A stretch of DNA of 64,000 bases from Colius striatus (taxonomy: Eukaryota > Chordata > Aves > Coliiformes > Coliidae): assembly GCF_028858725.1 (NCBI RefSeq), contig NC_084773.1, positions 4,702,350 through 4,766,349 on the forward strand, written 5' to 3'. The notes below the pieces were generated by a model. That model worked only from the letters and a program-made list of their open reading frames with translations, had not been told where the DNA came from and did no database searches. This document shows, piece after piece, positions 34,025 to 46,900 of the stretch (the first letter of the stretch is position 1; every line of letters begins with the position of its first letter). The position numbers were made by a program, and so were the translations under genes.

Positions 34025-35145
34025 AATGTTTATGAGCGAAGACAAGCGGTTACACTCTGGCAGGAGCATAAATACAGGAGCAGAGACCCTGTGCTCATCC
34101 TGTGGGGCCCTTCCCTGCTGTCAGGGTGCCATGCTGGTGCCTCTGCCCCTCCTTCAACACCCGTCAGTGCTCGCTGCCAGTCCCAAAGCTCGGGGCTGGG
34201 CCATGCCTGGTGTGCTGCTCAGGGGTGCTCAGCCCCACACCAGCACCGGGGAACAGCCAGGGAGGAGGCAGCCCCGGTACAGCAAACTCGGTGTAGGGGC
34301 TGCCTTTGGGGGGCAGGTGCCCCTGTGCCAAGGGGAAGATCCTCCTTGGGCTTGGGGCTGTGCTTCAGCCGCTCCTTTAGGGCCCCTTGCCCACAGGAGC
34401 CAGCACTGGGAGCCTACAAGCACCCCAATGGGCACTCCAGCACCCCCACTCTCTGGGGCTGCTCTGTGTGTCTATGGGGAGATGGGCAGGATGTCACTGA
34501 CCTGTCACTTTGCCTGCCGTTGTCCCCAGGGACATTCTTCTCATGGCCGTAGTGGGAAGGGTTGGGGCTCACAGAGATGCCAAGGGAGTAAACCTGCCAG
34601 GGCAGGGGCCTCCTGGCAATGAGGGGGGCCCAGCTCTCCCAGGGCAGGGAAAGGAGCAGTGTGTGCCCTGGGCCAGCCCTGTCCTGCCTGAAGAGCATCA
34701 CCTGCCATCTGTGGGCACAGCAGCATAGGGGGCCCCTGGGAGCTGCCACATCTCCCCAGGGAACCCCCTCCTTGGCATAGCCACAGGATGGCAGAGAAAG
34801 GAGGCACAGGCAGCAGGATTTGGTGGCTCAGCTCCCCTCCAACAATCCAAGGTACCTGTAGCCTGTCTCAAGGACCCTCGCAACAAGGAATGGAGCTGGG
34901 GGCTGCAGAGGAAGCTCAGCCCCCCAAGCTGGGGGCACTGCCTGCAGATGAGAGAATGTCCTGCTCACCACCATCCCTGGCAGCTGAGCACCCCGTTACT
35001 AACAGCCAAGTCGGACAGTCCCATGGGTGGGTTCCCCCATGCTCCAGGGTCCCACCACACCCCTCCCCTGGACACAGGCCCGGGCTCCTGGCACCGCAGG
35101 GCTCCCCAGCACCATGCCCTGGCACCATGCCCTGGCACCATGCCC
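34025..35145 (-). other. MON1A: MON1A 3' UTR
   Basis: About 1.1 kb follows the MON1A stop (TGA at 35148-35146) on the minus strand. The only poly(A)-like signal I see near its end is the weak variant CATAAA (34034-34029) in an AT-rich patch, so the 3' end is tentative. Confidence 0.4.
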
Positions 35146-37757
35146 TCAGTACGTCTGGGGCGTGAGGATGAAGAGTCGGTCTTCCTCCTTGCGGATCCAC
35201 TTCATGAGCTTGTTGACAGCACTGATGGCCCCGGCCTTGGTCCCCAGAGGACTGTAGCATATGTAGAGCTCAAAGGCGCTGGTGACCTGGGTGAAGAAAC
35301 AAGGTATAAGCTGGGAACATGCCCGTGCTCCACCTGGGGTGGGCACTGCATCTTCTCCCCACGGGCTACCAGGAAAGGGCACAGGGGCTTCAGTGCAGGG
35401 ACAGGAGGTGGCAGTGGGGTACCCTAAACAGGTGGCATCTGGTCTGTGCAGAAGGGGGAGGATCAAACCCCAGCGTTTGCTCCCAGAATGGGTTTTTTCT
35501 GCAGCACTGGGGAGTTCCCAGCAGCACATCACACAGTCCTTGGTGCTGGAGCTCACCAGCCCACACTGCTATCCCTGCCCGCCCTTCCCTGGCACAGGGG
35601 TCCTAAGAGGACCATGCATGGGTTGGGGGCCATTCTGGTGCTGTGTTGTGCCACCACCCTTTTAATCCATCGTGCAGCATCAGAGAAAAGGTGGGCTCAG
35701 CCAAACCCTGCCGATAGCCCTTACCCAAGCCAGGAGGTTCTCACGGGGGCCTGTGAAGTAGATGTTCTTCAAGGGGCGTGAAGAGTTGTGAGCCCGGCTG
35801 TGGAGGTACTGGTACAGCCCCAAGAGCCTCTCCTTGTCCTCCTCCCGCACATAGGGTGCCTCAATCTCAGGGCTGCAGGAACACAGCACCCCGTTAGCTC
35901 CCCTGGAGAAGAGGATTCGCATCGCCGTGCCCCAGCGCTCAGCCCAGCGGTTCCCCCCTTCAGGGGCCTCACCTGGTGAAGAGCCCAGAGCTCTTGGACT
36001 TGTAGATGAAGTGCCGGAGGTCGGGGATGCCCACCTGGGCCACACTGTAGAAGGGGGTGCGCAGGGCCTCCTGCAGAGCGTGGTGCACCCCCCGCCGCCG
36101 CAGCCGCTCCTGGAAGCGCCGCTTGCAGTCGGACACGGTGAAGAAGTCCTCGCGGTCAGTGGAGACCAGCAAGAGGCACAGGTCCATCTCCTGCTCCAGG
36201 TAGGAGATGTGGGCGTGGAAGAAGCCGCTGGAGTTGAACTTGGGGAGGCAAATGGGAGTCCAGGCTTCACCCTCCCGGAAGGAGGAAGAAGAGCTGATGA
36301 GGTTGAAGAGCAGATGGAGGTCGATGGGGTGAAGGAACTGGTCTTTCTTCCTCACGAGAGACACCAGCTGGTTCCCCGACAGCAGAATAGAGAACACCAG
36401 GCTCTTGGCCTTGGCCTGCTGGAGGCTGGTGCTGACAGCGTCCCGCACGCTGGCGGCCAGGGGCAGGCAGCGCACGGCGCCCATGAGGAAGCTGGGGTCG
36501 TGGGCCATGAGGTCCAGCAGGTTGTCGGTGATGCGCTCGGAGCCGGCCAGGAGCCTGCGCAGGTCGTAGTTCTGCTTCTGCTGGAAGATGTGGTTGAGCT
36601 GGGTCCAGGTGAGCAGGCTCAGGATCTGGTAGTAGATGTAGAGCAGCTCGTGGGCGATCTCCTGCTCCGACTGCCGGGTCCGCGCCACTGCCACCAGTAC
36701 CAGCGGGCTCCTCCGCACGAAGACCACCTTGTAGCCATCTGTTTGGGAGGGAGACCCCGAGGGCAGACCTGTAAGTCTGGGTCCCCAGGGCTGTGAGGAG
36801 GAGATGGTGTGCAGCCTCTCCCTTCATCCACCAATCCACCCTTGGGGACAGCTGACATAGTCCACAGTGACAAGGGCATGGCCAGGTGAGCCACAACACC
36901 CCCCATCCCACCCCTCCCCGGGGCAGTACCTGCGTGTATGGACCGGATGGCGTTTTTCTCGGCCTCCAGGAAGGACACCAGAGCCATCATCACACCCATG
37001 GTGCTGGACAGGGCCTCCTCGGAGCCGTAGCGGGAGTACACAGGCTTGCCCGCCTCGCTCAGCACGAACACGTGCTTGCGGTGCATGCGCCAGGCGTCCA
37101 TGGTCACGTCCTCCTCCTCCTTGCCCGACAGCACCGAGTCGCGGCGGGTGCTCTGCGGGGACGGCTCCAGCTTCCCCTCCTTGCTCGGCCTCATCTCCTC
37201 CTCCAGGTCGAGGGCCATGCCCGTGAGCTGCGTGCTCAGCTCGCTGAAGTCCTTGCTGATCTGTTCCATGCTGCTGGGCCCGGCCGGCTCCCCTTGCCTC
37301 TCCTCCGGGCTCCGCGCCGCCACTGCCCCGTCCTCGGGGCTCGTCAAGTCCTCGTAGGAGCGGGTGTGCACAAACATGGCTCCCTCCTGGCCCGCCCCTG
37401 GAACAGCAGGCTGTGCAGCGCCCGTCCGCCTGCGCCCACGGCGGGGGCAAAGGGGACAGGGGGCTGCAGGGAGGGACCTGCCTTCCCATCCCACAGCACC
37501 CAGGGGTTTGGGTCTGGCTGGTGGGGTGTTGCCAGTGGGCTTGCTCCCCTTGCCGTCCCCAGAGTGGGCCCAGCCATGTAATGGGGGCTGTTTTCCCCCC
37601 TCTGACCCCGCAGGGAGCTCTGCCCCATACCTGGCTCTGTGCCCTGCGCCAGCCCTGGCGTGGGGCTCTCGGACCGCTCCGCATGCTGCCCGTCTCCTGG
37701 TGCCAGGGACCCGTTGGGCACTTCCCAGCCTTTCTTCTTGTGGACATCCGCAGCCAT
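35146..37757 (-). CDS. MON1A: MON1A, subunit of the Mon1-Ccz1 Rab7 GEF (complete)
   Basis: MON1A pairs with CCZ1 as the guanine-nucleotide exchange factor that loads Rab7 during endosome maturation (established). Five coding exons: 37757-37631, 37397-36930, 36738-35973, 35872-35725 and 35286-35146. They give 549 residues against 556 in human. The N terminus reads [16 protein letters not shown] with the conserved [14 protein letters not shown] stretch. An acidic, poorly conserved linker follows, and then the longin-fold core begins at about 150 ([20 protein letters not shown]) and continues through [20 protein letters not shown] and [18 protein letters not shown] to the C-terminal [13 protein letters not shown] second in-frame ATG at residue 50 ([11 protein letters not shown]) could serve as an alternative start. 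An acceptor at 37773 implies a non-coding upstream exon in the shared promoter island. Confidence 0.96.
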
Positions 37758-37772
37758 TCCTCGGGGCAGGAC

Positions 37773-38640
37773 CTGTGTGTGACCCACAGTCACCTCTCTG
37801 TTCCCTCACCCCACAGTGGGGCCGTGCCAGCATCCTCAGCCCCATCCTGCTGGCTCAGCAGGCAGCCCCGAGCCCTGGTGAGATGTCAGGCAAGCAGCTC
37901 TAATCCAACAGGATTTCCTCCCTCCTGCGGCCCCAGCTCCCTCCAGCCCCCCAGTACTTTTCATCCAGGCTTGGCCCCGATTTCCCCTGAGCGCTAGAAA
38001 AGCTGCTCAGCCTCCCTCTGCCGTGTCCCAGCAGCGAGGGGGAAGGGAGATGGCCCTGGGGGCTGGTCCTGCACATGACTGACAATCCCGGAGGACCCAT
38101 GTTTGCAAAGGGCGGGTTTTATGGCCCTCCCTGGCCTGGATTAGGTAGCTGGTGACACTCCTCCTGAGGCCATGGCTGCTCAGGTGGCACAATCTGTTGC
38201 AAGCGTAGTGTCCTCTCAAACCCCTGCCCCGTGGGTCAGTTCTCTCGGGCACAGCCCCGCCGTGCCTTCAGCCCACACTTTCCTCTCTGTCCTGGAGGGA
38301 AACCGGCCCAAAAGTGAACACCAGCACGACCAGCCCACAAGTGAACACAAAGCACACAAGGGACGGCAACAGGAAGGCGTCGGGCTGGCTCGGGTCCCGC
38401 GCCCCGGCACCAGCGGGCAGGCAGGCCCGGGGAGCCCTGGCTTCGCTCCACGCTGGGTGACACCCCCTGCTCCTGGACACCCAGCTCCAGCCCCGCAGGT
38501 AACGCCACACCTGGGGAAGCCGGACCCGACCCCAAAGGCCTGCGACATCCCAACAGCCCTGGATGGTACCGGCTTTCCTCGCCCGGCCCTTCCCCTCCTG
38601 GCCGGGCTGCTGCCAGCCCGCTGCCCTTCCCCCGACCCAC
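37773..38640 (-). other. MON1A: MON1A 5' UTR intron (predicted)
   Basis: Sequence between the acceptor before the MON1A start exon (TCACACACAG) and the CpG island. A possible minus-strand donor GGCAG|GTGGCT lies at 38934. No coding signal or repeat is recognised. Confidence 0.35.
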
Positions 38641-39600
38641 CGGACAAGGGTCTCCCCGCGACCTCCGAGACCCAGTGCGGGGCCCGTCACGGCCCCTGCG
38701 CCGCCCGGGGCGGGGGCGTGTGTGCCACCGCTCCCGCCGCACCGCCGGGCCGCGGGGGAGCTCCAGGCCCGGCGTCCCCCACACACTCGAAGGACAACGC
38801 GCAGAGAACCGACCTTCGCGGCTCCTCCCGTCGACGCCAGAGGCCCGGGCGAGCAGCGCGGCGGGGGCCGCCCGGCAGCGCCCCGGCACAGCCTACGCGC
38901 GGCGGGGGGAACGACAGCGGCGGCGGGCAGCCACCTGCCGCCCTGCCCCCGGCCCCGGCAGCCCCGGCGCCACCGGCATCGCGGCACCCGCCCCGGGAGA
39001 CCGCCCCGCCGCCCGCCGGGCCCGCCCGCGCGGGCCGCTGGGAGTTGTAGGCGGCGCCCGCTCCCCGCCGCCGCCGCGAGCCCCCCCTCCGCGACTACAA
39101 CTCCCGGCGTGCCGCGGCCCCCGCGCGGGGCACGCTGGGAAGCGGAGTCCGCCCGCGGGGGGCCGCCGGCGTGGGGCATGGCGGGAGCGGTAGTGTGGCG
39201 GCGGGCGGGCGGGACTGCGCTTCCCAGCGTGCCCCGCGCCGCGGCGGGAGGGGGGGGGGGAGAAGGCGGAAGTTCCGGTTTCCCGCCGTGGGTGCGCTAG
39301 GCCTGGCGCGGCGCGAGCGGTGGCGGCGGTGAGGGCAGTGCGGGGCGGCTCCGCCGCGGGGCAGCGGCTGCGGGGGGGACGGAGGGAGAGAGGGAGGGAC
39401 GGGGGGTTGTGGTGCGGGGGGCGCGGGGCGCGGCCGTGTGCGGCCCAGCCCGGCTGGGGTGGTAGGCTTTGCTTCGGCGGGGCCGCGCGTGTCCGCAGGC
39501 TGGCGTGGGGCCGCGGTCGTGGCGGCGGGGTGGGGGCGGCTCCCGGGGCAGGGCCTCCCGTAGGGCTGTCGGGGGCCACGGGGTGGGGAAAGGGTCTGTG
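38640..39600. promoter_or_regulatory. MON1A-RBM6 bidirectional CpG-island promoter
   Basis: A dense CpG island sits between the divergent genes MON1A (minus) and RBM6 (plus), which are head to head in mammals too. It holds four ZNF143-like elements (39037-39050 minus, 39094-39113 plus, 39129-39148 minus, 39214-39233 plus). It also has an ETS-type CGGAAG (39267-39272) facing TTCCGG, and an E2F-type TTTCCCGCC (39279-39287). No TATA box is evident. ACTACAnnTCCC elements are typical of TATA-less bidirectional promoters (established). Confidence 0.7.
39290..39328 (+). other. RBM6: RBM6 non-coding exon 1 (3' boundary)
   Basis: The 3' end of a predicted leader exon is marked by GGCGGCG|GTGAGG at 39328/39329, just downstream of the ETS/E2F cluster. 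The 5' end is not defined by sequence. It would be spliced to the exon carrying the RBM6 ATG at 43970. Confidence 0.4.
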
Positions 39601-42600
39601 TTTCTGGAGTGACGCCTGCGATAAGGGCGGAGGCCTCGCGCTGTGCCGCGGGGGTCTCCCGAGGGCCGCCCGGCACAGGAAGGCGTTTCGCCGTGATGTG
39701 CCCGTGATCCAGGAGCGTGTGTGTGTGAGAGGGATCCTTCTGTGGGGCCACCTGGGAGGGAGGAGCAGGGGCTGCCTCGTGTGCGGCCTGTCAGGATAGA
39801 GGAGAGGGACTGCGTGTGTCTCTTTTTAAGGTCACTCATGGCAGGTAGGGGCTGTCTCAGCTGTCCAGAGGCCAGTCCCAGTCATGGCTCAGAGGCTGCT
39901 CAATCTCATCGGGAGTGTCCCATGCCCCAGTAGGGCTGGGGCTCACCGTGCTGAGCATTGGGGCCTGCTGTGTGTGCTGATGGTGGTGATTGTAGTGTTG
40001 CAGGCTGTCTCTGTGTTATTCTGAGATCCTGGTCAAAAGTAGGGCTTTTCTGGTGCCATATTATACAAGTTGCCTTGAAAAGTGTTTTTAAAAGGAATGG
40101 ACAGAAAGTGGAGCAGATTGATGCTGCGGCGCAGAGGAGGGTGATAGGGGCTGTCTCTGAGGATGTGAGATCTGATAGCGAGGCTCAAGGATGGGCCGAA
40201 TGGCACTTGGGATGGTAAATAAAAGCCAAAGGTGGTGGCAGGATGTGGCCCAGCTTGTGCTGGAGGCCGATGAAGGCCAGGTAATGCGGTGGTTGTGAGC
40301 TACTGGGAGTAATAACGGTGCTTCTCACGGTATGTGTTTTTAAGTGGCTGGTACCACAGGAGTTTGATGTTGCTGGTGTGTAGTGGTAATTTTAGAAATG
40401 CTGCTGGAGGTGGAATCCACTTTTCCTTGGAAGAGCTGAAATAGTTCTCTCTCCCTTTGCTTTGAAACTCGAGGAATGCAGTTTTGATATTTATTCTGTT
40501 CTGGATTTGACATCCTTGACTCTGACATTGGAAATAACAGGCTTTCTAGGCTATGTGCAGTGTTTCTGTAACTTGGGGAAACAATTTCTCTTGTACCTCC
40601 TGTAGTACTTGTATTTCACAGAGATTTTTTGCCTTTCTTCAGCCTTACAAAAACTGCTGCTCAGAGAAAGTTGTTCTGCAGCAAGTTACATCCCTCTCTG
40701 CTCTCAGTGCAGTCCTGTGTGTAGTTGTGTGTTTGGTTTTCTTGTGTTCTATGAATGAGTCTGGCAGCCTTGGCAAAGTCTGGAGAGAAGTTGTGAGTAT
40801 CAGAGGTTTTTTTTCTGAGTGTAGCACCTCTTTGAAACTTTACCTTGCCTCATCCATCACCAGTTTCTTCTGGCTTCTCCCAGGTTTGGAAAGCAAGCTG
40901 CAGAGTTGGGAGGAGATGCCTAAGGCCCGTGCTAGCTTTCCTTGCTCTGACTCTTGCCAGAAATCCTAACTATTCCTCAGAAAGTCTGGCTTCGTAATCT
41001 GGCTCAGCACGTGCTTCTGATGCTCTGTGCCATTGTTTTTCCACAGTTAGGATGGGAACTGAATGCAGAGATCCAGAAGAGCCCCTGATCAGGCTTGGCA
41101 CAGGCAGCTGGGAAGCGGTCTTGGGAGTATCCCCAGTGCTGGGCACAAGGTGGTCTGGGGCTGCCTTGGGGAGAGCAGGAGCACGGTCCTGAGCAGGTCC
41201 TGGGCTGTAAATGCCAGGGAGCACCCAAGGCTCCATGGGTCTCCATTGGTCTCCATTGTCTGCTGGGAGGGCTGCACTACAACCAGTCATTGTGGGGACT
41301 AAGACCACGAAAGAGTTTCTCTGAGATACCTTTTGTGTCTTCCCTGGGGCCAAGGCTTTGCCATCAGGAAGGAGAGCCAGCTGGGAGACGAGAAGGGAAA
41401 TAAAGTACCTACTTTCAGATGCATATCGGCCTTCCTGAAGATTCAGTATAATTTAACAGCTAATTATTGTCTTAAAAGGACTCTTCATCTGGGCTCTGAG
41501 TAAGTGGATAGGTTGGTGTGTTGTGTGGCTGGGGTACTGTATTGCTCTGAAACACCCTTTGTTGACATCTCCCTCAGATGTGTGGTCATTGCTGAGGTAT
41601 GGCAAAACTAAATGATGCACTTGAGGGTGGATTTTTGCAATGCTTTGTTGCTGGCCTGGCCCCAGCCCCGGGCTCTGCTGGTGTGTCTTTGGCAGGCAGG
41701 CTTACGCCCACTGACCTGTCCCCCAGCATCTGCCTGTGAGCAGGGGGTGGGAGCTGAGCTGGCTGTTCCTCAAAGGGTAAATCCTGAGGGATCTAATTGT
41801 AGCGTGCATCTTTTGGAGCAGTTGTAGCAGGGCATGCTTCACAGAATCACAGACTCTCAAGGGCTGGAAGGGACCTCAAAAGCTCATCCAGTGCAACCCC
41901 CCTGCCAGAGCAGGGCCACCTAGAGTAGGTCACACGGGAACTTATCCAGCTGGGTTCGAATGTCTCCAGAGAAGGAGCCTCCACAGCCCATCTGGGCAGC
42001 CCTTGCCAGTGCTCCCTCACCTGAACACTGAAGAAGTTTTTCCCTGTGTTTCTTTGGAACCTCTTCTGTTTCGACTTGTCCCCGTTGATTTTGTCCCTGT
42101 CCCGCAGTTTGCTGTTGCCTTGTTTTCTGGGTCTGTGTAGTAAACAGTATCACTGAAGTGACCTGGGTTAAATATAACTGTTTGGAGGGTCATCCCTGGT
42201 GCAGACCCAGAAAAGCTCAAGCTGGCACAACTAACGCACCGTGTGTTGCCAAAGGCAGAGTGGAGAGAGCAGATCGTATCAGGCTGAGCCAGTATTGCTG
42301 CCTGTGTTATTGAACCATGACCTCATGCTCATGGATGTTGCTGCATGGCTTGGCTGGTCTATGCCAAGGTCTGATATCAGTCCAGTGCTATTTTTTTTCC
42401 CTGTCTGATAATTTGAATTTTATATCCAAACAGTTCCCAGCTGTCAAGGGTTTGGGTTTTTTTTAAGCACTTAATGAGAGCTGGAGTGGGGAAGGAAATC
42501 CAAAAGGGAAGATCAAAACCCATCAGGTCTGCAGATGTCTGCAGGCAGCAAAAGATCACAGATAAATGTTCCATCTGATGACAGCCAACTGTAATGATGG

Positions 42601-43969
42601 CTGCTGTACCCATCTCCTTGTCCTCTCTGTGAAGGGTGTACTGTCAGCTCTCTTGGATTGACCTCCAAGAAGGGAAAATATGATGGAACTCGTGGCCTTG
42701 GGACGAGGGAGGTGCTCGTTTCATCAAGGGCCACATCAAATATGAGCAGAGCAGTGCTCTTAGACTTGAGTGGCCAACTGCATGAATCTGTGTCTCTAGA
42801 AACGGCAGCTGTGTCAGGATTGGGGTACAGGTTGCCTTCATCAGCTTTCCCCCCTTGCATACTGAGACCTGCCAGGCTCTGCTGCAAGCTCTGTCATCAT
42901 CTGCCCTCTCGCCCTGCCACACGTGTGGCAGCACTGACCTTTGGAAGTGATAACAAACAGGATCTGTGTGCTTTCCTTTGACATCAGCTGCTCTAGCCAG
43001 GCCTGGTGGTGACTTTTCTGCTGTCTTCTGTCCCACCTAGCCACTGCAGTTATTTTAATCCTGTGTTTGAGCTGTTTCCTAGCAGCATGTGAGCCCCAGG
43101 TCTCCCAACCTTGGTCTGGTGGCACGGCAGGCCTCCTGGATCAGTCAGTGCCATTTGAGACCACCGGCTTGGTTGAGACCATCACCTCGTGTTGCTCTGC
43201 ACTCTGCTGCAACCTGGTTTGTTTTCTGGGTTTTGTGTTTGAAGGGTGGAAGTGCTTCCCATTTCAAGTCCCAGCTTTGGCAATCACCAGGAAATCCTCG
43301 CCTTTAGTGCTGGTGGGAGGAAGTGGATGAGATTTTAGATCCCTGTTGAGGCAAGTGTTATTTGCAGCACTCAGCTTGATGAGGGCAGCGTTGGAGAACA
43401 GTGCCTGCAATGATTTTTTGGCAAAGCCCACTCTGTTATCTACACACTTTTGAGGGCAAAGTAAGTGTAGTAGACCAATATTAGCGATTGTTTCCTTGAA
43501 CAGCAAAGAGCTTTTGGCAAAAAATAGTTTGGATTAAACGTTAATTGCAAACTGTTATTCGGCAACGGTCCTCGTTGTTTATAGCTGGTGGTGTCATCAC
43601 ATCTCTAGCTGCACTCCCAGTAGTGTCAGACAACACAGTATGTTGAAAAGCTTTATGTTAATCAAAAGAGATATCGAATGGTTTGCTCAGCCCTATTGAC
43701 AGTTTGATTTCAGAAGTTGTTTGGTGCTTGCAGATTTGAAGGTGGAGAAACGCTGCAGATAAATTCATTCGTGCCTCAGTGTGGTCCATGTGTATTTGTG
43801 GGGCCTGCTCAGATCCCCACACCCCTTCTTAACCAGCAGTGTTTTTCTTATGTGATATCTATTCTTTGCCTTGCAGCTTATTGTCATGTTATTTATGCAA
43901 CAGGTTGTGCTGTCTTGGTGTTCTTAAAGTGAACTATCCTTTTCTGGAAAGCTACCAGCCAAGATCAAA
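39329..43969 (+). other. RBM6: RBM6 intron 1 and 5' leader
   Basis: Base composition changes here from the GC-rich left half to AT-richer DNA. It holds the CR1 fragment at 41840-42110. The acceptor for the ATG exon is not certain; the best pyrimidine-rich candidate is TCTTTGCCTTGCAG ending at 43876, which would put upstream ATGs in the leader. Nothing else is recognised. Confidence 0.4.
41840..42110 (-). mobile_element. CR1 LINE fragment, 3' end
   Basis: A minus-orientation CR1 tail. The plus strand begins ACAGAATCACAGACTCTCAA and continues through GGGCTGGAAGGGACCTC, CCAGTGCAACCCCCCTGCCA and the CTCCACAGCCCATCTGGGCA block. It is truncated at its 5' side, has no coding capacity and lies in RBM6 intron 1. 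Confidence 0.85.
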
Positions 43970-46900
43970 ATGTGGGGAGATCACCGACAAGGCAACAGAA
44001 TGGGCTCTTTTCGGTAAGCATTTGCATGTACAGCTTGTTTTGGCAACATTCTTAAACACAATAAGCCCTGGGGACTTTCTGTTTGTCAATATTTCTGCTC
44101 ATCCTCCCCTGAGCAGACTGCTTCGATAAAAGTTCTGAGATCAGTGTGGTGCTAAGTGCAACTGCCAAAATAGAAGCCAATGAAGTGACAGTGGAACTTT
44201 CTGTACTTCTCTGAAGGTTTTTTCTCATTTCTGGGATTTTTTTAAACAATAATTGCTTTTAATAGTTTGATTCCTTCTCCACACCTCCTTTTCCAGGGCT
44301 ACTTAGTTTAGCTCTTGTAAGCTAAGGTAATGGTATGCCATATGGATTTTGGTGCTATGCGCAGTTAGAACCTAGAAGACAAGTACTTAATAGTGTGATG
44401 TTGATTCTCCTCAGCCCTGATGCTTGCTTAACCTCAGAAATAGTGTTACTTTTGTTGCACACAGGATTTGATGAAAACTTGGAGAGTTTAGCTCTCCCCA
44501 TGAGGTTCAGTAAATCAAATATCCCCGTGTTCTTGGCCGTGCTCCTCCATAAGACAGTTTTGAATATCACTGGAACTGTTTAAAAGATTTGTGTGCAACT
44601 GGACCTGCACAGCATGGTATTTTTCTTAGTTTATATTCCTCTGGTTGTCACTAGGCCCTGTGTTGCAAGAGGGCTCTGGGTTTAAAAAAAACACCCAAAC
44701 CCAAAGCACTGCAAGCTAGAATTTTCTTCTTTTGTGCATAATTCCTTCATCTTTTGCTCACATGTCCCCTAAGTTACTTGAGTTTCAGTGTGATAAAGGT
44801 ACTTCCTCACAGCATACCTTAGGTTTCAACAATAAGAACATGTCAAACAATTGTCCAACTGTGATGTCATTTGTGATGTGAGAAAGCTGATGACATTTGA
44901 GCTACGAAAACCGGTGTCCTCCAGAACATATCTTAACAGTTTTGATAGGAGCGTGACTGTGACTTGTGATAATATCAGTAGTGCTGCTCTGCTGATTTTA
45001 AAGTGTATTTTTTTGGCATAATTCTTCACTGTATTGGGAGGGGAATTGTAACCTTGAACTGAGTTGTAGTTACTGTTCTGCATGGTGGTGAAAGAGGGAC
45101 ACGTAGCTTAGGGAATGTGTCTGTGGCTTGATTAGCTGTGTAGCTGTCACCTTGCTTTCTGTTGGGGAGTGATTGTGTAGAGACACTCAAGGAAGAACAC
45201 GACTTGCTGTAGTTGCTAAGAAAGTACCCACTGATTTGGGTAGCACTTGGTGGTGGTTTAAAACATGGTGATATTTTATTCTATTTTTTTCAAAAATGTG
45301 TTGGAGCCTCCCTTAGATGGAAAATGAGGGAGCTCCTTCTCCAAAAAAACCCCCTCAATGGATTTTGAGAAGCTATCTTAAGAGGAAACCTCTTCCTGAA
45401 TGGTTTTATGCAGATCTGGGGAGAGCTCAGAGCTGTAGTGTTGGTGTGAGACAGCCAGTCTGGAGGCACAGATCACCTGGAACCTTACTTGTTGACGTGT
45501 TCCTGTGAGGCATCCTCAAATTCTGAACTGAGAGCTTTCAGTGATTTGCCAGTTTAGACTCCAGCACAAGGAAGCATCAAACGAATCTCTGTAGTATGTT
45601 GCTACAGCATGTTTGGTAACCTCTGCATTTGTGTGCCTCAGGATGCCGTGGTGAGTTAGCTGTTTGTAACCCTGGCCAGAGAGCTTCTGCTCGAGTGGTT
45701 CCTCACAGACGAGTGCTGGTGATGCTAACAACCAACCACACCAGCTGGTGGAACCTTGAACAGCTGCAGAGCTGTGTGCAGTGCAGGACTATGTGGATTG
45801 CTACCATCATTAACCCATTAATATTGCAGGTATTCCCTGTTGAGTGCTTCTGGAAATTGTGCTGAAATGGGAGCACCCAAGTTTACTTTCTCACATCTGT
45901 CGTATGCTGCCTCATCTTAAACTGCCAAACATCAATATCTTCTGCGGATCTTAGACTGTTACACAACTCTATAAAAGTTTAGAGAAGAATGTGCTGCTGT
46001 GTTTATTTCAGACTCTAAGCACGTTATGAATAATACTGTCTTTATTTCTACAGTGGGAGCCAAGAAGAAAGGTTTGCTCCCGGGTGGAACAGGGAATATC
46101 CTCCTTCCCTTGATAGTCTTGCTCAAGAAAGACACTCTGGCAACTTCTCTGGCAGAGAATCACTTCCTTTTGATATCCAGGCACTCACAGGCCTCCTCAA
46201 TCCTCAGTTTGCCAACAGAGAGGAACCTTCTTTCAGCTTTGGAGCTAGAGATGGACCACGTAGTGACTTCAGAGGTGGGGAGGGGCACCATGATTTCAGG
46301 GGTAGAGATTTTCCACCACCTGACTTCCAGGGCAGGGATGAGTCTCAGATGGATTTCAGAGGTAGGGAGCCACCCTCTTCTGAGTATAGGGGCAGGGATA
46401 TGTACCCTGGAGACTTCCGGGAGAGAGAAGGGCCACCTATGGACTTCAGAGGGGGGAATGTTCCTTCAGTGGACTACAGGAACAGGGAGACGTTCCGGAT
46501 GAACTACAGGGATAGGGAAGCACATAACATGGATTACAGGGGCAGAGATGAACCTCCACCAGACTTCAGGGGAAGGGGGTCTTTTGACCTAGACTTCAGA
46601 GGGAGAGATGGGTCTCATGCTGACTTTAGGGCAAGAGATGTGTCTGAGTTAGACTACAGGGGCAGAGAGCATTCCTATTCAGACTTCAGAAATAGGGATG
46701 TACCCGATTTGGACTTCAGGGGTGTGGGCACTTCTGATTTGGACTTCAGAAACAGAAATGCATCGTCATCAGACTTCAGAAATAGGCACAGGTCCCGGTC
46801 TGATCAGGATTTTAGGAGCAGAGATGTGGCTCCTCCTATGGACTTTACAGATAGGGAAATGCCTCCCGTGGATCAAAGCCTGGCAGATTTTAGGCGCAAC

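Noticed and set aside
46005-46502. 167-codon plus-strand frame at the start of the large RBM6 exon
   Set aside because: It is in the wrong frame relative to the decamer repeats; the frame joined to the MWGD exon gives the RBM6 protein.
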